Assembly: GCF_001889405.1 (NCBI RefSeq)
Contig: NZ_CP017921.1
Location: 696,057-760,056, forward strand
From: Methanohalophilus halophilus
GTDB taxonomy: Archaea; Halobacteriota; Methanosarcinia; Methanosarcinales; Methanosarcinaceae
Reading direction: 5' to 3'
Length of the DNA: 64,000 nucleotides
The notes below the pieces were generated by a model. It searched no databases. It was not told the origin of the DNA and saw only the letters and a list, made by a program, of their open reading frames with translations. The translations under genes and the position numbers were made by a program. Position 1 is the stretch's first letter, and each line of letters opens with the position of its first letter. This document shows positions 26,126 through 34,016 of the stretch, in pieces.

Positions 26126-27007
26126 TCATTCCTCCTCAAGTCTTTCCCCGCAACGTTTACAGTAGGCAGCATCCAGGTCATGTCCCTGAAAAGCACAACC
26201 CGGACATTTTTTTGAGAACATGTTGCCTTTTGTCTGTTCTACGATTTTTGTTTTATCGTCCTCTCTGGAAACCCGGATTATAGATTGTGTGATTATCCCT
26301 GTAGGTATAGCGATGATAGAATAACCGATGATCATTACAAGTGAAGCGATGGTCTTTCCCAGGAATGTGGTGGGTATAATATCCCCGTAACCTACCGTTG
26401 TTATGGTAACGATTGCCCAGAAAATGCTCTGGGGAATACTGGTGAACTGGGGATTGGAACTCTCAACCACATACATCACAGAACCCAGTATCACGACCAG
26501 ATTCAAAACCGTGAACAGGAATAGTGTAATCTTGCGCTGGCTCTCCTGCAGTGCCCGTATCAGCAGGTCGGCTTCAGAGAGGTACTGCACGAGTTTAAGC
26601 ACCCTGAATATCCGCAACAGTCTCAGGATACGTATCACAAGGAGATATTGCCCTCCGGGCAGGATTATTGTCAGGTAGGTAGGCAGTACTGCCAGCAAAT
26701 CTATCACACCAAAAAAGCTGGTTGCATACCTTTTTTTGTCCCTGACACAAATAAGCCGCAGAATATACTCGATGGTAAAAAGAATGGTGAAATCCCATTC
26801 CAGCATGTAGAGGCTATCATGATGAACAGTGGCTATGGATTCCACGCTGTCCAGCATTACAATGACAACACTTCCCAGGATGGCAACTATAAGTGCTATA
26901 TCGAAGGCCTTTCCAAGAGGTGTATCAGCCTCGAAGATTATATCATACAGGTCTCTTCTCCAGCCTGCATGAGAGGGCCTGTTCTCATATGGATTGTATT
27001 TTTTCAT
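26126..27007 (-). CDS. voltage-gated K+ channel with C-terminal zinc ribbon
   Basis: The 293-residue protein has six membrane segments. An S4-like voltage sensor with spaced arginines (VIRILRLLRIFRVLKLVQ) lies near residues 125-142, and the pore filter TVGYGD near residue 205. The C-terminus is unusual: a zinc-ribbon stretch CPGCAFQGHDLDAAYCKRCGERLEEE is predicted in the cytoplasm. The channel conducts K+ when membrane potential changes; the ribbon could bind zinc or a partner. Its stop overlaps the region of the copB start. It lies divergent from ribK. Confidence 0.9.
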   Translation of the reverse strand: MKKYNPYENRPSHAGWRRDLYDIIFEADTPLGKAFDIALIVAILGSVVIVMLDSVESIATVHHDSLYMLEWDFTILFTIEYILRLICVRDKKRYATSFFGVIDLLAVLPTYLTIILPGGQYLLVIRILRLLRIFRVLKLVQYLSEADLLIRALQESQRKITLFLFTVLNLVVILGSVMYVVESSNPQFTSIPQSIFWAIVTITTVGYGDIIPTTFLGKTIASLVMIIGYSIIAIPTGIITQSIIRVSREDDKTKIVEQTKGNMFSKKCPGCAFQGHDLDAAYCKRCGERLEEE

Positions 27008-27116
27008 GGCTATCCTCTGGACATTCCTCTCCCTAACTTCTCATGGTTTTCCCGATGGTTATAATTTACTCCACTGGCAGCCGAACATTTATTAACGATC
27101 AGCCAGATATGAGATA

Positions 27117-27134
27117 CGTCTCATTTTTGAGACG
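27117..27134 (+). promoter_or_regulatory. perfect 7-bp inverted repeat at the ribK start site
   Basis: CGTCTCA and TGAGACG flank a TTTT spacer. A TATA-like TTTATTAA lies at about 27089-27096, which puts the transcription start near or inside the repeat, and the ATG is 12 bases downstream. RibK here carries an N-terminal HTH domain, as in RbkR regulators, so the repeat is a likely autoregulatory operator. A GGAG ribosome-binding site follows at 27134-27137. Confidence 0.5.
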
Positions 27135-27145
27135 GAGTATTTCAC

Positions 27146-27808
27146 ATGCATCTAATTCCAGCACTGAAAGAACTGGGCCTTCTGGGTGGGTTGAATCATC
27201 CGGTTAAATTATCCTCAGCTGAGTTTGCCGAATACATGGCGACCAGTTCCAAGACTTCAGCCAGGATTCTCAAATCCCTGGAAGATGAAGGTTATATTGA
27301 GAGACGTATTGTGCCTGGCGGACAGGAAGTGCTGCTCTCGGCTGCTGGCCGGCAGTTGCTAAAAAAGGAATACGAGGATTACAGGCATATATTCACCAAA
27401 ATTGTCGAGAAAAACCCGATTCATCTGCGGGGACATATTGTAAGCGGGCTTGGTGAAGGTCACTACTATATTGGTCAGGAGGGCTACCAGCGCCAGTTCG
27501 GGGACAAACTCGGGTTTGCTCCTTATCCAGGGACTCTCAATGTGCATCTGGATGACCTTAGCCTGAAATTCAGGGATAAACTTGCAGAAAGTGCTGTGAT
27601 TCCAATCTCCGGTTTCACAAGCGGAGAGCGTACTTTCGGTGCATGTCATTGTTTCTGTGTGAAAGTTGAGGGCTTTGAGGCAGCAGTAGTGGTTCCAGAC
27701 AGGACCCATTATCCGGCTGATCTGCTGGAGATAATTTCCCCCGTGAAATTGCGTGATGAACTTGATTTGAAGGACGGAGATGAGGTTGAGGTTACTGTTG
27801 ATTATTGA
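27146..27808 (+). CDS. ribK: CTP-dependent riboflavin kinase with HTH domain (RbkR-like)
   Basis: The 220-residue protein has an N-terminal winged helix-turn-helix (residues 1-85, SSAEFAEYMATSSKTSARILKSLEDEGYIERR) and a C-terminal archaeal riboflavin kinase domain (HIVSGLGEGHYYI, FAPYPGTLNVHL, GERTFGACHCF). The kinase makes FMN from riboflavin with CTP. The fused form is known in archaea as RbkR, a transcription regulator of riboflavin genes that binds FMN or CTP. The next gene, ribB, starts 17 bases downstream, so the pair forms a riboflavin operon under likely autocontrol. Confidence 0.93.
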   Translation: MHLIPALKELGLLGGLNHPVKLSSAEFAEYMATSSKTSARILKSLEDEGYIERRIVPGGQEVLLSAAGRQLLKKEYEDYRHIFTKIVEKNPIHLRGHIVSGLGEGHYYIGQEGYQRQFGDKLGFAPYPGTLNVHLDDLSLKFRDKLAESAVIPISGFTSGERTFGACHCFCVKVEGFEAAVVVPDRTHYPADLLEIISPVKLRDELDLKDGDEVEVTVDY

Positions 27809-27824
27809 TTGGAGGTAATTTAGT

Positions 27825-28553
27825 ATGGACAATTTAAAATTTTCAGATCCTGAAGTGAAAAAGGGTGTTGAGGCAGTTGAGCGGGGAGAAATGGTATTTA
27901 TATTTGATTCGGACAGCCGGGAAGGGGAGACGGATTTTGTGATTGCCGCCTCAGCTATTACTCCTGATGATGTACGCTGGATGCGTCGCGATGGAGGTGG
28001 CCTGATCTGTACTGCCCTGGCCGATGAGGTCTGTACGACGCTGGGTCTGCCTTTCATGGCGGATTTGCTGTCAGAAGGAGCAGGCAGATGGCCTGCAATT
28101 GGTAATACCGTGGAGCAGACCGGTGACCTTGCATATGATAGTCGCTCATCCTTTTCCATATGGGTCAATCACAGGGACACCCGTACCGGCATTCCGGACA
28201 ATGATCGGGCACTGACCATAAACAAGCTGGCTGAGATTTCTGAAAAGGGTAGAAACGGAGAAGCCGTAGTTTTTGGAGACGAGTTTCGTGCACCGGGTCA
28301 TGTTGCATTGCTAAGGGCAGCTGAAGGACTTGTGGAAAACCGCCGGGGCCAGACCGAGCTCTCGGTTGCTCTTGCAGAGATGGCCGGTATAACACCCGTC
28401 ATGGTAGTCTGTGAAATGCTGGATGATACCAATGGCAAAGCCCTTTCAAAAGAAGATGCCAGGACCTATGCCCAGTTGCATGGATGTGTTTTCCTGGAAG
28501 GTGGCCAGATCACAGAAGTCTATAAGGAATGGGTAGCCCAGCAGAAAAAGTGA
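27825..28553 (+). CDS. ribB: 3,4-dihydroxy-2-butanone-4-phosphate synthase
   Basis: The 242-residue enzyme converts ribulose 5-phosphate to the four-carbon precursor of riboflavin. Acidic loop and active-site motifs are present: DSDSREGETDFVIAAS near residue 27, RRDGGGLICTA near 60, GDEFRAPGHVALLRA near 155, and TELSVALAEMAGI near 180. Archaeal length is typical, and there is no GTP cyclohydrolase II fusion. GGAGGT precedes the ATG at eight bases. It is the second gene of the ribK operon. Confidence 0.95.
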   Translation: MDNLKFSDPEVKKGVEAVERGEMVFIFDSDSREGETDFVIAASAITPDDVRWMRRDGGGLICTALADEVCTTLGLPFMADLLSEGAGRWPAIGNTVEQTGDLAYDSRSSFSIWVNHRDTRTGIPDNDRALTINKLAEISEKGRNGEAVVFGDEFRAPGHVALLRAAEGLVENRRGQTELSVALAEMAGITPVMVVCEMLDDTNGKALSKEDARTYAQLHGCVFLEGGQITEVYKEWVAQQKK

Positions 28554-28587
28554 TATAGGGAAACTTCCTATTAGAACCAATCCCCGT

Positions 28588-28665
28588 GGGACCGTAGGGT
28601 AGCCTGGTCCATCCTGCAAGGCTGGGGGTCTTGCGACTGGAGTTCAAATCTCCGCGGTCCCACCA
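28588..28665 (+). tRNA. tRNA-Pro (GGG anticodon)
   Basis: The acceptor stem GGGACCG/CGGTCCC, T arm (TGGAG-TTCAAAT-CTCCG), anticodon stem CAAGG/TCTTG and loop CTGGGGG give anticodon GGG, reading CCC and CCT. Discriminator A and an encoded CCA end the gene at 28665. No intron is present. It lies 35 bases after ribB. Confidence 0.95.
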
Positions 28666-28669
28666 AATA

Positions 28670-28686
28670 CCAAATTTGGCTTTTTT
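28670..28686 (+). terminator. terminator of tRNA-Pro
   Basis: A CCAAATTTGG palindrome followed by C and six T lies five bases after the tRNA. T runs end transcription in archaea. The stop codon of the converging DUF3179 gene begins three bases beyond. Confidence 0.6.
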
Positions 28687-28688
28687 AT

Positions 28689-29786
28689 TCACCTTCTTTT
28701 CCACTGCAACATCAGGAATGCTGCTATCAGGGATGCTAATGCAACTATATTTCCCAGAGGTACTTCCGGGCTATCTTCTTCAGGTGGAAGTTCTTCGCCT
28801 TCAGGCAGATACAATTGCGTATCCGGGTGGAAGGCATACCAGGAGAACCAGAAGTTTCTTTCCTTGACAATCTCTTCCCCGGTATCGAGATTGGTAATGG
28901 TTACAATACCAGCATCATCCCTCTCCACCTTGAGATTGTTTCCGTTGACTGTATCTTCGATGATTGGCTGTTTGATAAGGTCCTCCTCACGGTAGGCTTT
29001 GAAGGTCCCATTAATCTCAATGCCAAAAACAACCGTTTTAGGATGAATGCGATCATCGCTGTTTTCCACCGGGAATATCAAGTAACTGTCCTCATAGTAA
29101 TTTCCGTAGGGGTCATTACCATAGGGCCGGTCAAAACCGGTATCCTTGCTCAGGACTTCCGAGTCCGGATGATTGGCCTTCCAGTCTCTCCAGACAACAG
29201 TATCAATCGACAGCGGAACAAGCTCGGTTCCTGTCAGCTCACCTACCACAGCCAATCCGTCTATCTGGGTCCAGTACGAATTCGTTTTGCGGTCATACAT
29301 CACAAGGTTGGAATTATACAATTTCCCGCTGGTCCCGAATTCCACCTCTTCATCGTTGATGGTTCTCTCATAGGCAATTCCCGAGCCGCAAAGTGGACAG
29401 TAGGTAACAAGTATGGGTTCACCTTTTATCTTGTCATTGACAATTTCATGCCAAACCATTACCTGTAACGGGTAGACCCGTTTTGTACCGTTATGGATAA
29501 GTCCCAATACCAATTCGTTATCTTCGATCCATTCATCGGCCTTTTCAACGGTTGTAAATTTCGGGTCATCAATGGAAGGGATACCATCCATAGGTGGTCC
29601 TCCGGAGACAATCTTTTCAGGGTCGACAATATACTTCACCCCCCTTTCGGTGACCATTATGCCCTGCTCCTCCTCCATTTCAGTGAGTTCGGGTATTTTT
29701 TCGATTCCTCTTTCTTCTTCAGCGGTGCCGGTAGCCACCAGACAACACACAGCAATTGCTATGATGCATATAAGCAGTGGTTTCAT
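28689..29786 (-). CDS. DUF3179 secreted, membrane-anchored protein
   Basis: The 365-residue protein has an N-terminal signal peptide (LLICIIAIAVCCLVATGTA), a DUF3179 domain with the marker YCPLCGSGIAYERT near residue 133, and a C-terminal membrane anchor (LGNIVALASLIAAFLML). DUF3179 has no established function; its CPLC cysteine pair resembles a thiol or metal site. It is the last gene of an operon with a TlpA-like lipoprotein and a CcdA-like membrane protein. That context suggests extracytoplasmic thiol chemistry, which is inference. GAGGG precedes the ATG, which overlaps the ccdA stop. Confidence 0.85.
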   Translation of the reverse strand: MKPLLICIIAIAVCCLVATGTAEEERGIEKIPELTEMEEEQGIMVTERGVKYIVDPEKIVSGGPPMDGIPSIDDPKFTTVEKADEWIEDNELVLGLIHNGTKRVYPLQVMVWHEIVNDKIKGEPILVTYCPLCGSGIAYERTINDEEVEFGTSGKLYNSNLVMYDRKTNSYWTQIDGLAVVGELTGTELVPLSIDTVVWRDWKANHPDSEVLSKDTGFDRPYGNDPYGNYYEDSYLIFPVENSDDRIHPKTVVFGIEINGTFKAYREEDLIKQPIIEDTVNGNNLKVERDDAGIVTITNLDTGEEIVKERNFWFSWYAFHPDTQLYLPEGEELPPEEDSPEVPLGNIVALASLIAAFLMLQWKRR

Positions 29787-30481
29787 ACCAATCCCTCAAA
29801 TATCCTGAAAACGAACAGCAAGTAGTACAGTGAGATAACCAGCATAATCATGCCTGTGGCAAAATTGATCTTTCTTTTATGTTTGAGCAAAAAGCCAATT
29901 ATTATCCTGCTTTGGGCCGAGGATATCGCGGAGAACACAAGTAAAGGAAATCCCAGTCCCAGTCCGAAGGCTATGAAATTTAAAATGTTCTGTACAAAAT
30001 CAATTACAAGAAGAGTTTTGGTGAACAGGGCTGCAATGAACAGGGGATTGCAGGGCACGACAATGGCTCCGAAAAAGAAACCGTATAAAAAAGCGCTAAT
30101 TAGGGGATCTCTGTTACCGGTGAGGTTTTTTCTGGGCAGAAAACTGCCTATATCGTAATCAGTTATCAGGAGAAGACTGATCACAAACAGTACCCCAAAG
30201 GCAATAGGGGACACAATCCCGATGATTTTTGTCAGGGATACCTGCAACACGGTTGTAAAAACCAGTCCCAGCAAGCCCATAAAAAGGATTGCACCTGCAG
30301 TTATCAATAATCCGAATATGATGGGCAGCCTGCGGTTTTCCTCCTGGCCTGCCATCTGGTTGGAAAGGTAGGCCAGAAAAGCCGGATAGAGGGGAAGCAC
30401 ACAAACCGCTGTCAAAGGAGTAAGCAGGCCCAGTCCGAAAGAAACCGAAAGGTCGACAAGGAAAGGGATAAGAGAGGCCAT
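29783..30481 (-). CDS. CcdA/DsbD-type thiol electron-transport membrane protein
   Basis: The 232-residue protein has six membrane segments and the family signature of two cysteines in helices 1 and 4 (TAVCVLPLYPAFLAYL and AIVVPCNPLFIAALF). CcdA-type proteins pass electrons from cytoplasmic thioredoxin across the membrane to extracytoplasmic thiol proteins. It starts directly after the stop of the TlpA-like gene and ends overlapping the DUF3179 gene start, which shows tight coupling of the three. It probably reduces the TlpA-like protein. Confidence 0.88.
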   Translation of the reverse strand: MASLIPFLVDLSVSFGLGLLTPLTAVCVLPLYPAFLAYLSNQMAGQEENRRLPIIFGLLITAGAILFMGLLGLVFTTVLQVSLTKIIGIVSPIAFGVLFVISLLLITDYDIGSFLPRKNLTGNRDPLISAFLYGFFFGAIVVPCNPLFIAALFTKTLLVIDFVQNILNFIAFGLGLGFPLLVFSAISSAQSRIIIGFLLKHKRKINFATGMIMLVISLYYLLFVFRIFEGLV

Positions 30482-31006
30482 TTAACATCCTTCCCTGATT
30501 TCCTTCTCAAGCACTTCTGCTGATTTGACATTTCCAGACAGCAGGCGTGCAGACTGGTCTTCACATATCAGGACAACAGGTGCACCCGGTGCATTGACAA
30601 CATTGATACCGAATTCGTCGATGAGGGCTTGGGTAAATTCATTGGGAGCTACTGCAAAATACCAGTCAAAACTGTTCCTTTCGACATGTTCCCGGACTTT
30701 TTCCGCATCCTCGTTTGGATCGGTATTCAGGGATATGTGGATTGCTTCTGTACCCTCCATTTCCCTGAGTACCTGCATTTCTTTTTGCTGCTCCAGGCAG
30801 GTAGGACACCATACTGCAAAACTTTCAACCAGTATATTTTTGCCTTCAAAATCACTGATTCTGAACGTCTCACCTGTAGTTACATCGGTAAGTTCCGTAT
30901 CCCTCCACTCAATAGTGCCGTTATCAGTGCTTTCCTGTTCAGTACAGCCCCCTGCAAAAAGGAAAGCGATGACTATGGCTGTAGCTAATATTTTTTTATA
31001 ACCCAT
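30482..31006 (-). CDS. TlpA-like thioredoxin-fold lipoprotein
   Basis: The 174-residue protein starts with a lipoprotein signal (ATAIVIAFLFAGGC), so it is likely anchored outside the membrane by a lipid on the cysteine. The thioredoxin fold follows, with the active site WCPTC in ESFAVWCPTCLEQQKEM and the cis-proline segment NAPGAPVVLI. It should act as a thiol reductase or oxidase partner of the CcdA-like protein encoded next. ATG 31006 is preferred; a further ATG at 31024 lacks a ribosome-binding site. It is the first gene of the operon. Confidence 0.88.
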   Translation of the reverse strand: MGYKKILATAIVIAFLFAGGCTEQESTDNGTIEWRDTELTDVTTGETFRISDFEGKNILVESFAVWCPTCLEQQKEMQVLREMEGTEAIHISLNTDPNEDAEKVREHVERNSFDWYFAVAPNEFTQALIDEFGINVVNAPGAPVVLICEDQSARLLSGNVKSAEVLEKEIREGC

Positions 31007-31024
31007 CTCAAACACCAAACCCAT

Positions 31025-31429
31025 ATTAGGTTTAGAAGAAGATTTGAGATAAAGGTTGCGCGTTCTGTAGCAAATAGTTATTTTTTGAGAAATTTTATTA
31101 TCATTAAATTTTCAGAACCTCTATAAAATAATCCATCTATTCTCTATTCGCCTGTTTCCTAGGTGAATTTTCTGAAATTTGTGCTTATTTTTTGATAGCT
31201 TTGCTCTCAGGCTATTGTCTCCTTTCTTTTTTGTCTCCTCATGAAGCTATCAGAAAGCCATATTACTTTTTCAGGATGAAATTACTGAACATGCCCTTAT
31301 AAGTAAATTTATCTCAATTAAAGATTAATATTATTTTTTAGTACGACTGAGGTAAGGAAAGTGATTGGAAATTTCATATGAGTGATATTAATAGTAAGAT
31401 AATGGATAAAAATAGCCATTATGGAATAA
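31025..31429. other. AT-rich gap with inverted repeat, upstream of the trk region
   Basis: No convincing gene is seen. A 9-bp inverted repeat, TGATAGCTT (31193-31201) and AAGCTATCA (31244-31252), encloses 42 bases. ATAGC (31195-31199) can alternatively pair with GCTAT (31211-31215). A TGTCTCCT octamer occurs twice inside the loop. A short frame from ATG 31378 (39 codons) shows nothing recognisable. The TlpA operon promoter must lie near 31040-31090 on the minus strand. Confidence 0.45.
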
Positions 31430-31609
31430 CAAATAAATGGCAAGTTTCTCAAAGATTTGAACTTTCCGGAAGATTCAATTGCGACCATGGTTATTAATAA
31501 GTACTTAACTATTGTTCTCCATGGAAATTACAAGGTAAAAGAAAGGGATCATATTCTTGCATTTTCTATACCTTCTGTGCTTCCAGGTGTAGAAAAAACT
31601 GTTCAAGTA
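31430..31609 (+). pseudogene. remnant of trkA (C-terminal TrkA-C domain)
   Basis: The frame gives NGKFLKDLNFPEDS, then IVLHGNYKVKERDHILAF, then PSVLPGVEKTVQ. This is the typical end of a TrkA regulatory subunit (family sequence: GKxLKDLNLPEDS... LKEGDxVIVF... VEKLF). The NAD-binding domains are missing; a TAA stands in frame at 31427, and the frame has no good start codon or own ribosome-binding site. Downstream the frame runs on into trkH in a different reading frame. It is best read as the decayed remainder of a trkA gene that once preceded trkH. Confidence 0.7.
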
Positions 31610-31619
31610 AGGTGTTTGC

Positions 31620-33056
31620 ATGAAATTCAAAGTTGTGATGGGTGTTCTGGGTACTTTACTATGGCTTCTTGGATTATTGATGCTCATACCTCTTTTTGTA
31701 GGTATGTATTATGGTGAATCTCCCCAGAACTTCGCTATAGCCTTTACGATAACAATGGTAGCAGGCACGGTATTTGCTTTCAGGATAGAGCCTTCAAAAG
31801 AAGACTGGGATCTTAAGGAAGGTTTCATGATTGTTGCTTTTGGGTGGCTGGCAGCAGCAATTTTCGGTGCAATACCCTTTGTTCTTGAAGGAATGACCCC
31901 AATCAATGCTTTTTTTGAATCCATGTCTGGCTTTACTACTACCGGAGCTACGGTGATGGTGGATATTGAAAGCCATAGTAGAGGCCTTTTATTCTGGAGG
32001 TCTATGACCCAGTGGCTTGGTGGAATGGGTATAATTATGTTGTTTATAGCCATTCTTCCAAAATTGGGTATTGCCGGCAGGCAAATGTTCAGGGCTGAAG
32101 TACCTGGTCCCCAGGAAGATAAATTGCGTCCTCGCATTAGAGAGACCGCAAAAATCCTATGGATGGTATATGTGGCTATTTCCTTTGTAGAATGTGTAGC
32201 ACTCTACCTTGCCGGACTAAACCTGTATGACGCTGTTACTCACACTTTTACTACCATGGCCTGTGGGGGTTTTTCACCTTACGCAGATAGTATAGCTGCT
32301 TTTAATAGTCCACTTGTGGAAAGTATAATATGCTTCTTTATGTTCCTTGCAGGTGCAAATTTTGCACTGCATTACAGAATGTTCTATGTGGATAAAGGCA
32401 GTCTGATAAAAGACGATGAATTTAAATTTTATACATTGATTGTTGCAATTGCGACTTTAAGTCTTACCCTTCTTCTTTTCAAAGACCATATCTATGGTCT
32501 GGGTACTTCTTTCAGGTATTCTTTATTTCAGATACTATCTATTTTAACAACTACCGGATACGCAACTGTTGATTTTAACCAATGGGCAGATTCAGGTAGG
32601 ATGATTTTATTTATAGTGATGTTTTTTGGCGGATGTGCCGGCTCAACCGGGGGTGGAATTAAGATTGTGCGTACCATGCTTCTTTTAAGGTATGCAAACA
32701 GGGAGCTTTTCAAAGCTGTTCACCCAAAAGCTGTTCGAATAATTCGTTTCAATGGAAAAGCAGTGCCTGACGATGTAATGCATTCCATTGTATCGTTTGT
32801 TATAATTTATTTCCTCCTTTTTTTCATAAGCTCTGGTTTGCTTTCGATGATGGGAATGGATGTGTTTAGTTCATTGAGTGCATCCATAGCAACACTGGGT
32901 AACATTGGGCCGGCTTTCAACCTTTTTGGACCAATGGCAAATTATGACCTGTTGCCGTTTATGGGTAAATTATTGCTTGTGTTGAATATGTGGATTGGCA
33001 GATTGGAAGTATTTACAGTGATGGTAATGCTTACTTCCGCTTTCTGGAAAAAATAA
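31620..33056 (+). CDS. trkH: TrkH/KtrB-type potassium uptake protein
   Basis: The 478-residue membrane protein has four M1-P-M2 repeats with selectivity-filter-like segments (SGFTTTGATV, TTMACGGFSPY, LTTTGYATVDF, ATLGNIGPAF) and GGCAGSTGGGIKI, all typical of TrkH. It takes up K+ driven by the ion gradient, which matters for osmotic balance in a halophile. AAGGTG precedes the ATG. The regulatory TrkA that normally sits beside it survives only as a remnant, so a TrkA encoded elsewhere must serve, or the transporter acts alone. Confidence 0.93.
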   Translation: MKFKVVMGVLGTLLWLLGLLMLIPLFVGMYYGESPQNFAIAFTITMVAGTVFAFRIEPSKEDWDLKEGFMIVAFGWLAAAIFGAIPFVLEGMTPINAFFESMSGFTTTGATVMVDIESHSRGLLFWRSMTQWLGGMGIIMLFIAILPKLGIAGRQMFRAEVPGPQEDKLRPRIRETAKILWMVYVAISFVECVALYLAGLNLYDAVTHTFTTMACGGFSPYADSIAAFNSPLVESIICFFMFLAGANFALHYRMFYVDKGSLIKDDEFKFYTLIVAIATLSLTLLLFKDHIYGLGTSFRYSLFQILSILTTTGYATVDFNQWADSGRMILFIVMFFGGCAGSTGGGIKIVRTMLLLRYANRELFKAVHPKAVRIIRFNGKAVPDDVMHSIVSFVIIYFLLFFISSGLLSMMGMDVFSSLSASIATLGNIGPAFNLFGPMANYDLLPFMGKLLLVLNMWIGRLEVFTVMVMLTSAFWKK

Positions 33057-33107
33057 AATATTAATAAATCTTATTTCAGTTGATCATGGATGATGTGGTG
33101 ATGGCCT

Positions 33108-34016
33108 ATTGAACCTGTAATTGTTGCAAAAAATCTACACAAAAATTTTGGGACCTTTGTGGCTGTTGATGATGTCAGTTTTGAGGTAAATAAAGGTGAA
33201 CTGTTCGGTTTTCTGGGACCCAACGGAGCCGGTAAGACTACTGCAATGCGGATTATACAATGTGTATCTCCTCCCAGCGGAGGCAGTCTCAGAGTTTTCG
33301 GTATGGATGTAACACGTGACCAGCGCAAAATTAAAAATTTAATGGGAGTTGTACCTCAGGAAAACAATCTGGACATAGATTTTTCCGTTTACAAGAATCT
33401 CTATGTATATTCACGTTACTTTGATATCCCAAAAAGAAAAGCTGAAAAAAGGGTTAATGAATTACTGGATTTTGTGCAACTCAATGAAAAAAAGGATACA
33501 ATGACCGATCTTCTCTCCGGTGGTATGAAACGGCGACTTATTCTTGCCAGGGCGCTTGTGAATGAACCCCGGGTACTGATCCTGGATGAACCCACGGTTG
33601 GCCTGGATCCCCAGTCCAGGCATGTGATGTGGGAAAAACTGCGCAGTCTCAAAAGGCAGGGAGTTACCATTGTAATGACTACCCATTACCTGGAAGAGGC
33701 CGCCCAGCTGTGTGACAGGCTGGTTATAATGGATTATGGCAATATTCTTGTGGAAGGTAGTCCGTCATCGATAATAAAAGAGTATATTGGTACGGATATA
33801 GTAGAAGCTGAAAATACTCCTGAAGTGATAGCCTGTCTTGAGAACAGCAACACAAGGTATGAAAAAACGGGGGATATGGTCCAGATATATACCAATGATC
33901 CTCATGGCATTACTGAACATCTTTTTAATGAATGCAGGCTGGGTAAGATTACCGCAAGGGCTGCAACACTGGAGGACGTATTCCTTAAACTTACAGGGAG
34001 GAAGTTGCGGGAATGA
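33108..34016 (+). CDS. ABC exporter ATP-binding protein (ABC-2 type)
   Basis: The protein of about 302 residues has Walker A GPNGAGKTT, signature LSGGMKRRL, Walker B VLILDEPTVGLDP and the H-loop TTHYLEE; it pairs with the downstream ABC-2 permease. The start is unusual. The first strand, VIVAKNLHKNFGTF, lies upstream of the first usable in-frame start (GTG 33159), and only ATT at 33108 follows a GGTGAT ribosome-binding site. An ATG at 33101 (ATG GCC TAT TGA) would reach this frame if one T were removed, so a one-base frameshift is possible. The stop overlaps the permease ATG (ATGA). Confidence 0.85.
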   Translation: MEPVIVAKNLHKNFGTFVAVDDVSFEVNKGELFGFLGPNGAGKTTAMRIIQCVSPPSGGSLRVFGMDVTRDQRKIKNLMGVVPQENNLDIDFSVYKNLYVYSRYFDIPKRKAEKRVNELLDFVQLNEKKDTMTDLLSGGMKRRLILARALVNEPRVLILDEPTVGLDPQSRHVMWEKLRSLKRQGVTIVMTTHYLEEAAQLCDRLVIMDYGNILVEGSPSSIIKEYIGTDIVEAENTPEVIACLENSNTRYEKTGDMVQIYTNDPHGITEHLFNECRLGKITARAATLEDVFLKLTGRKLRE

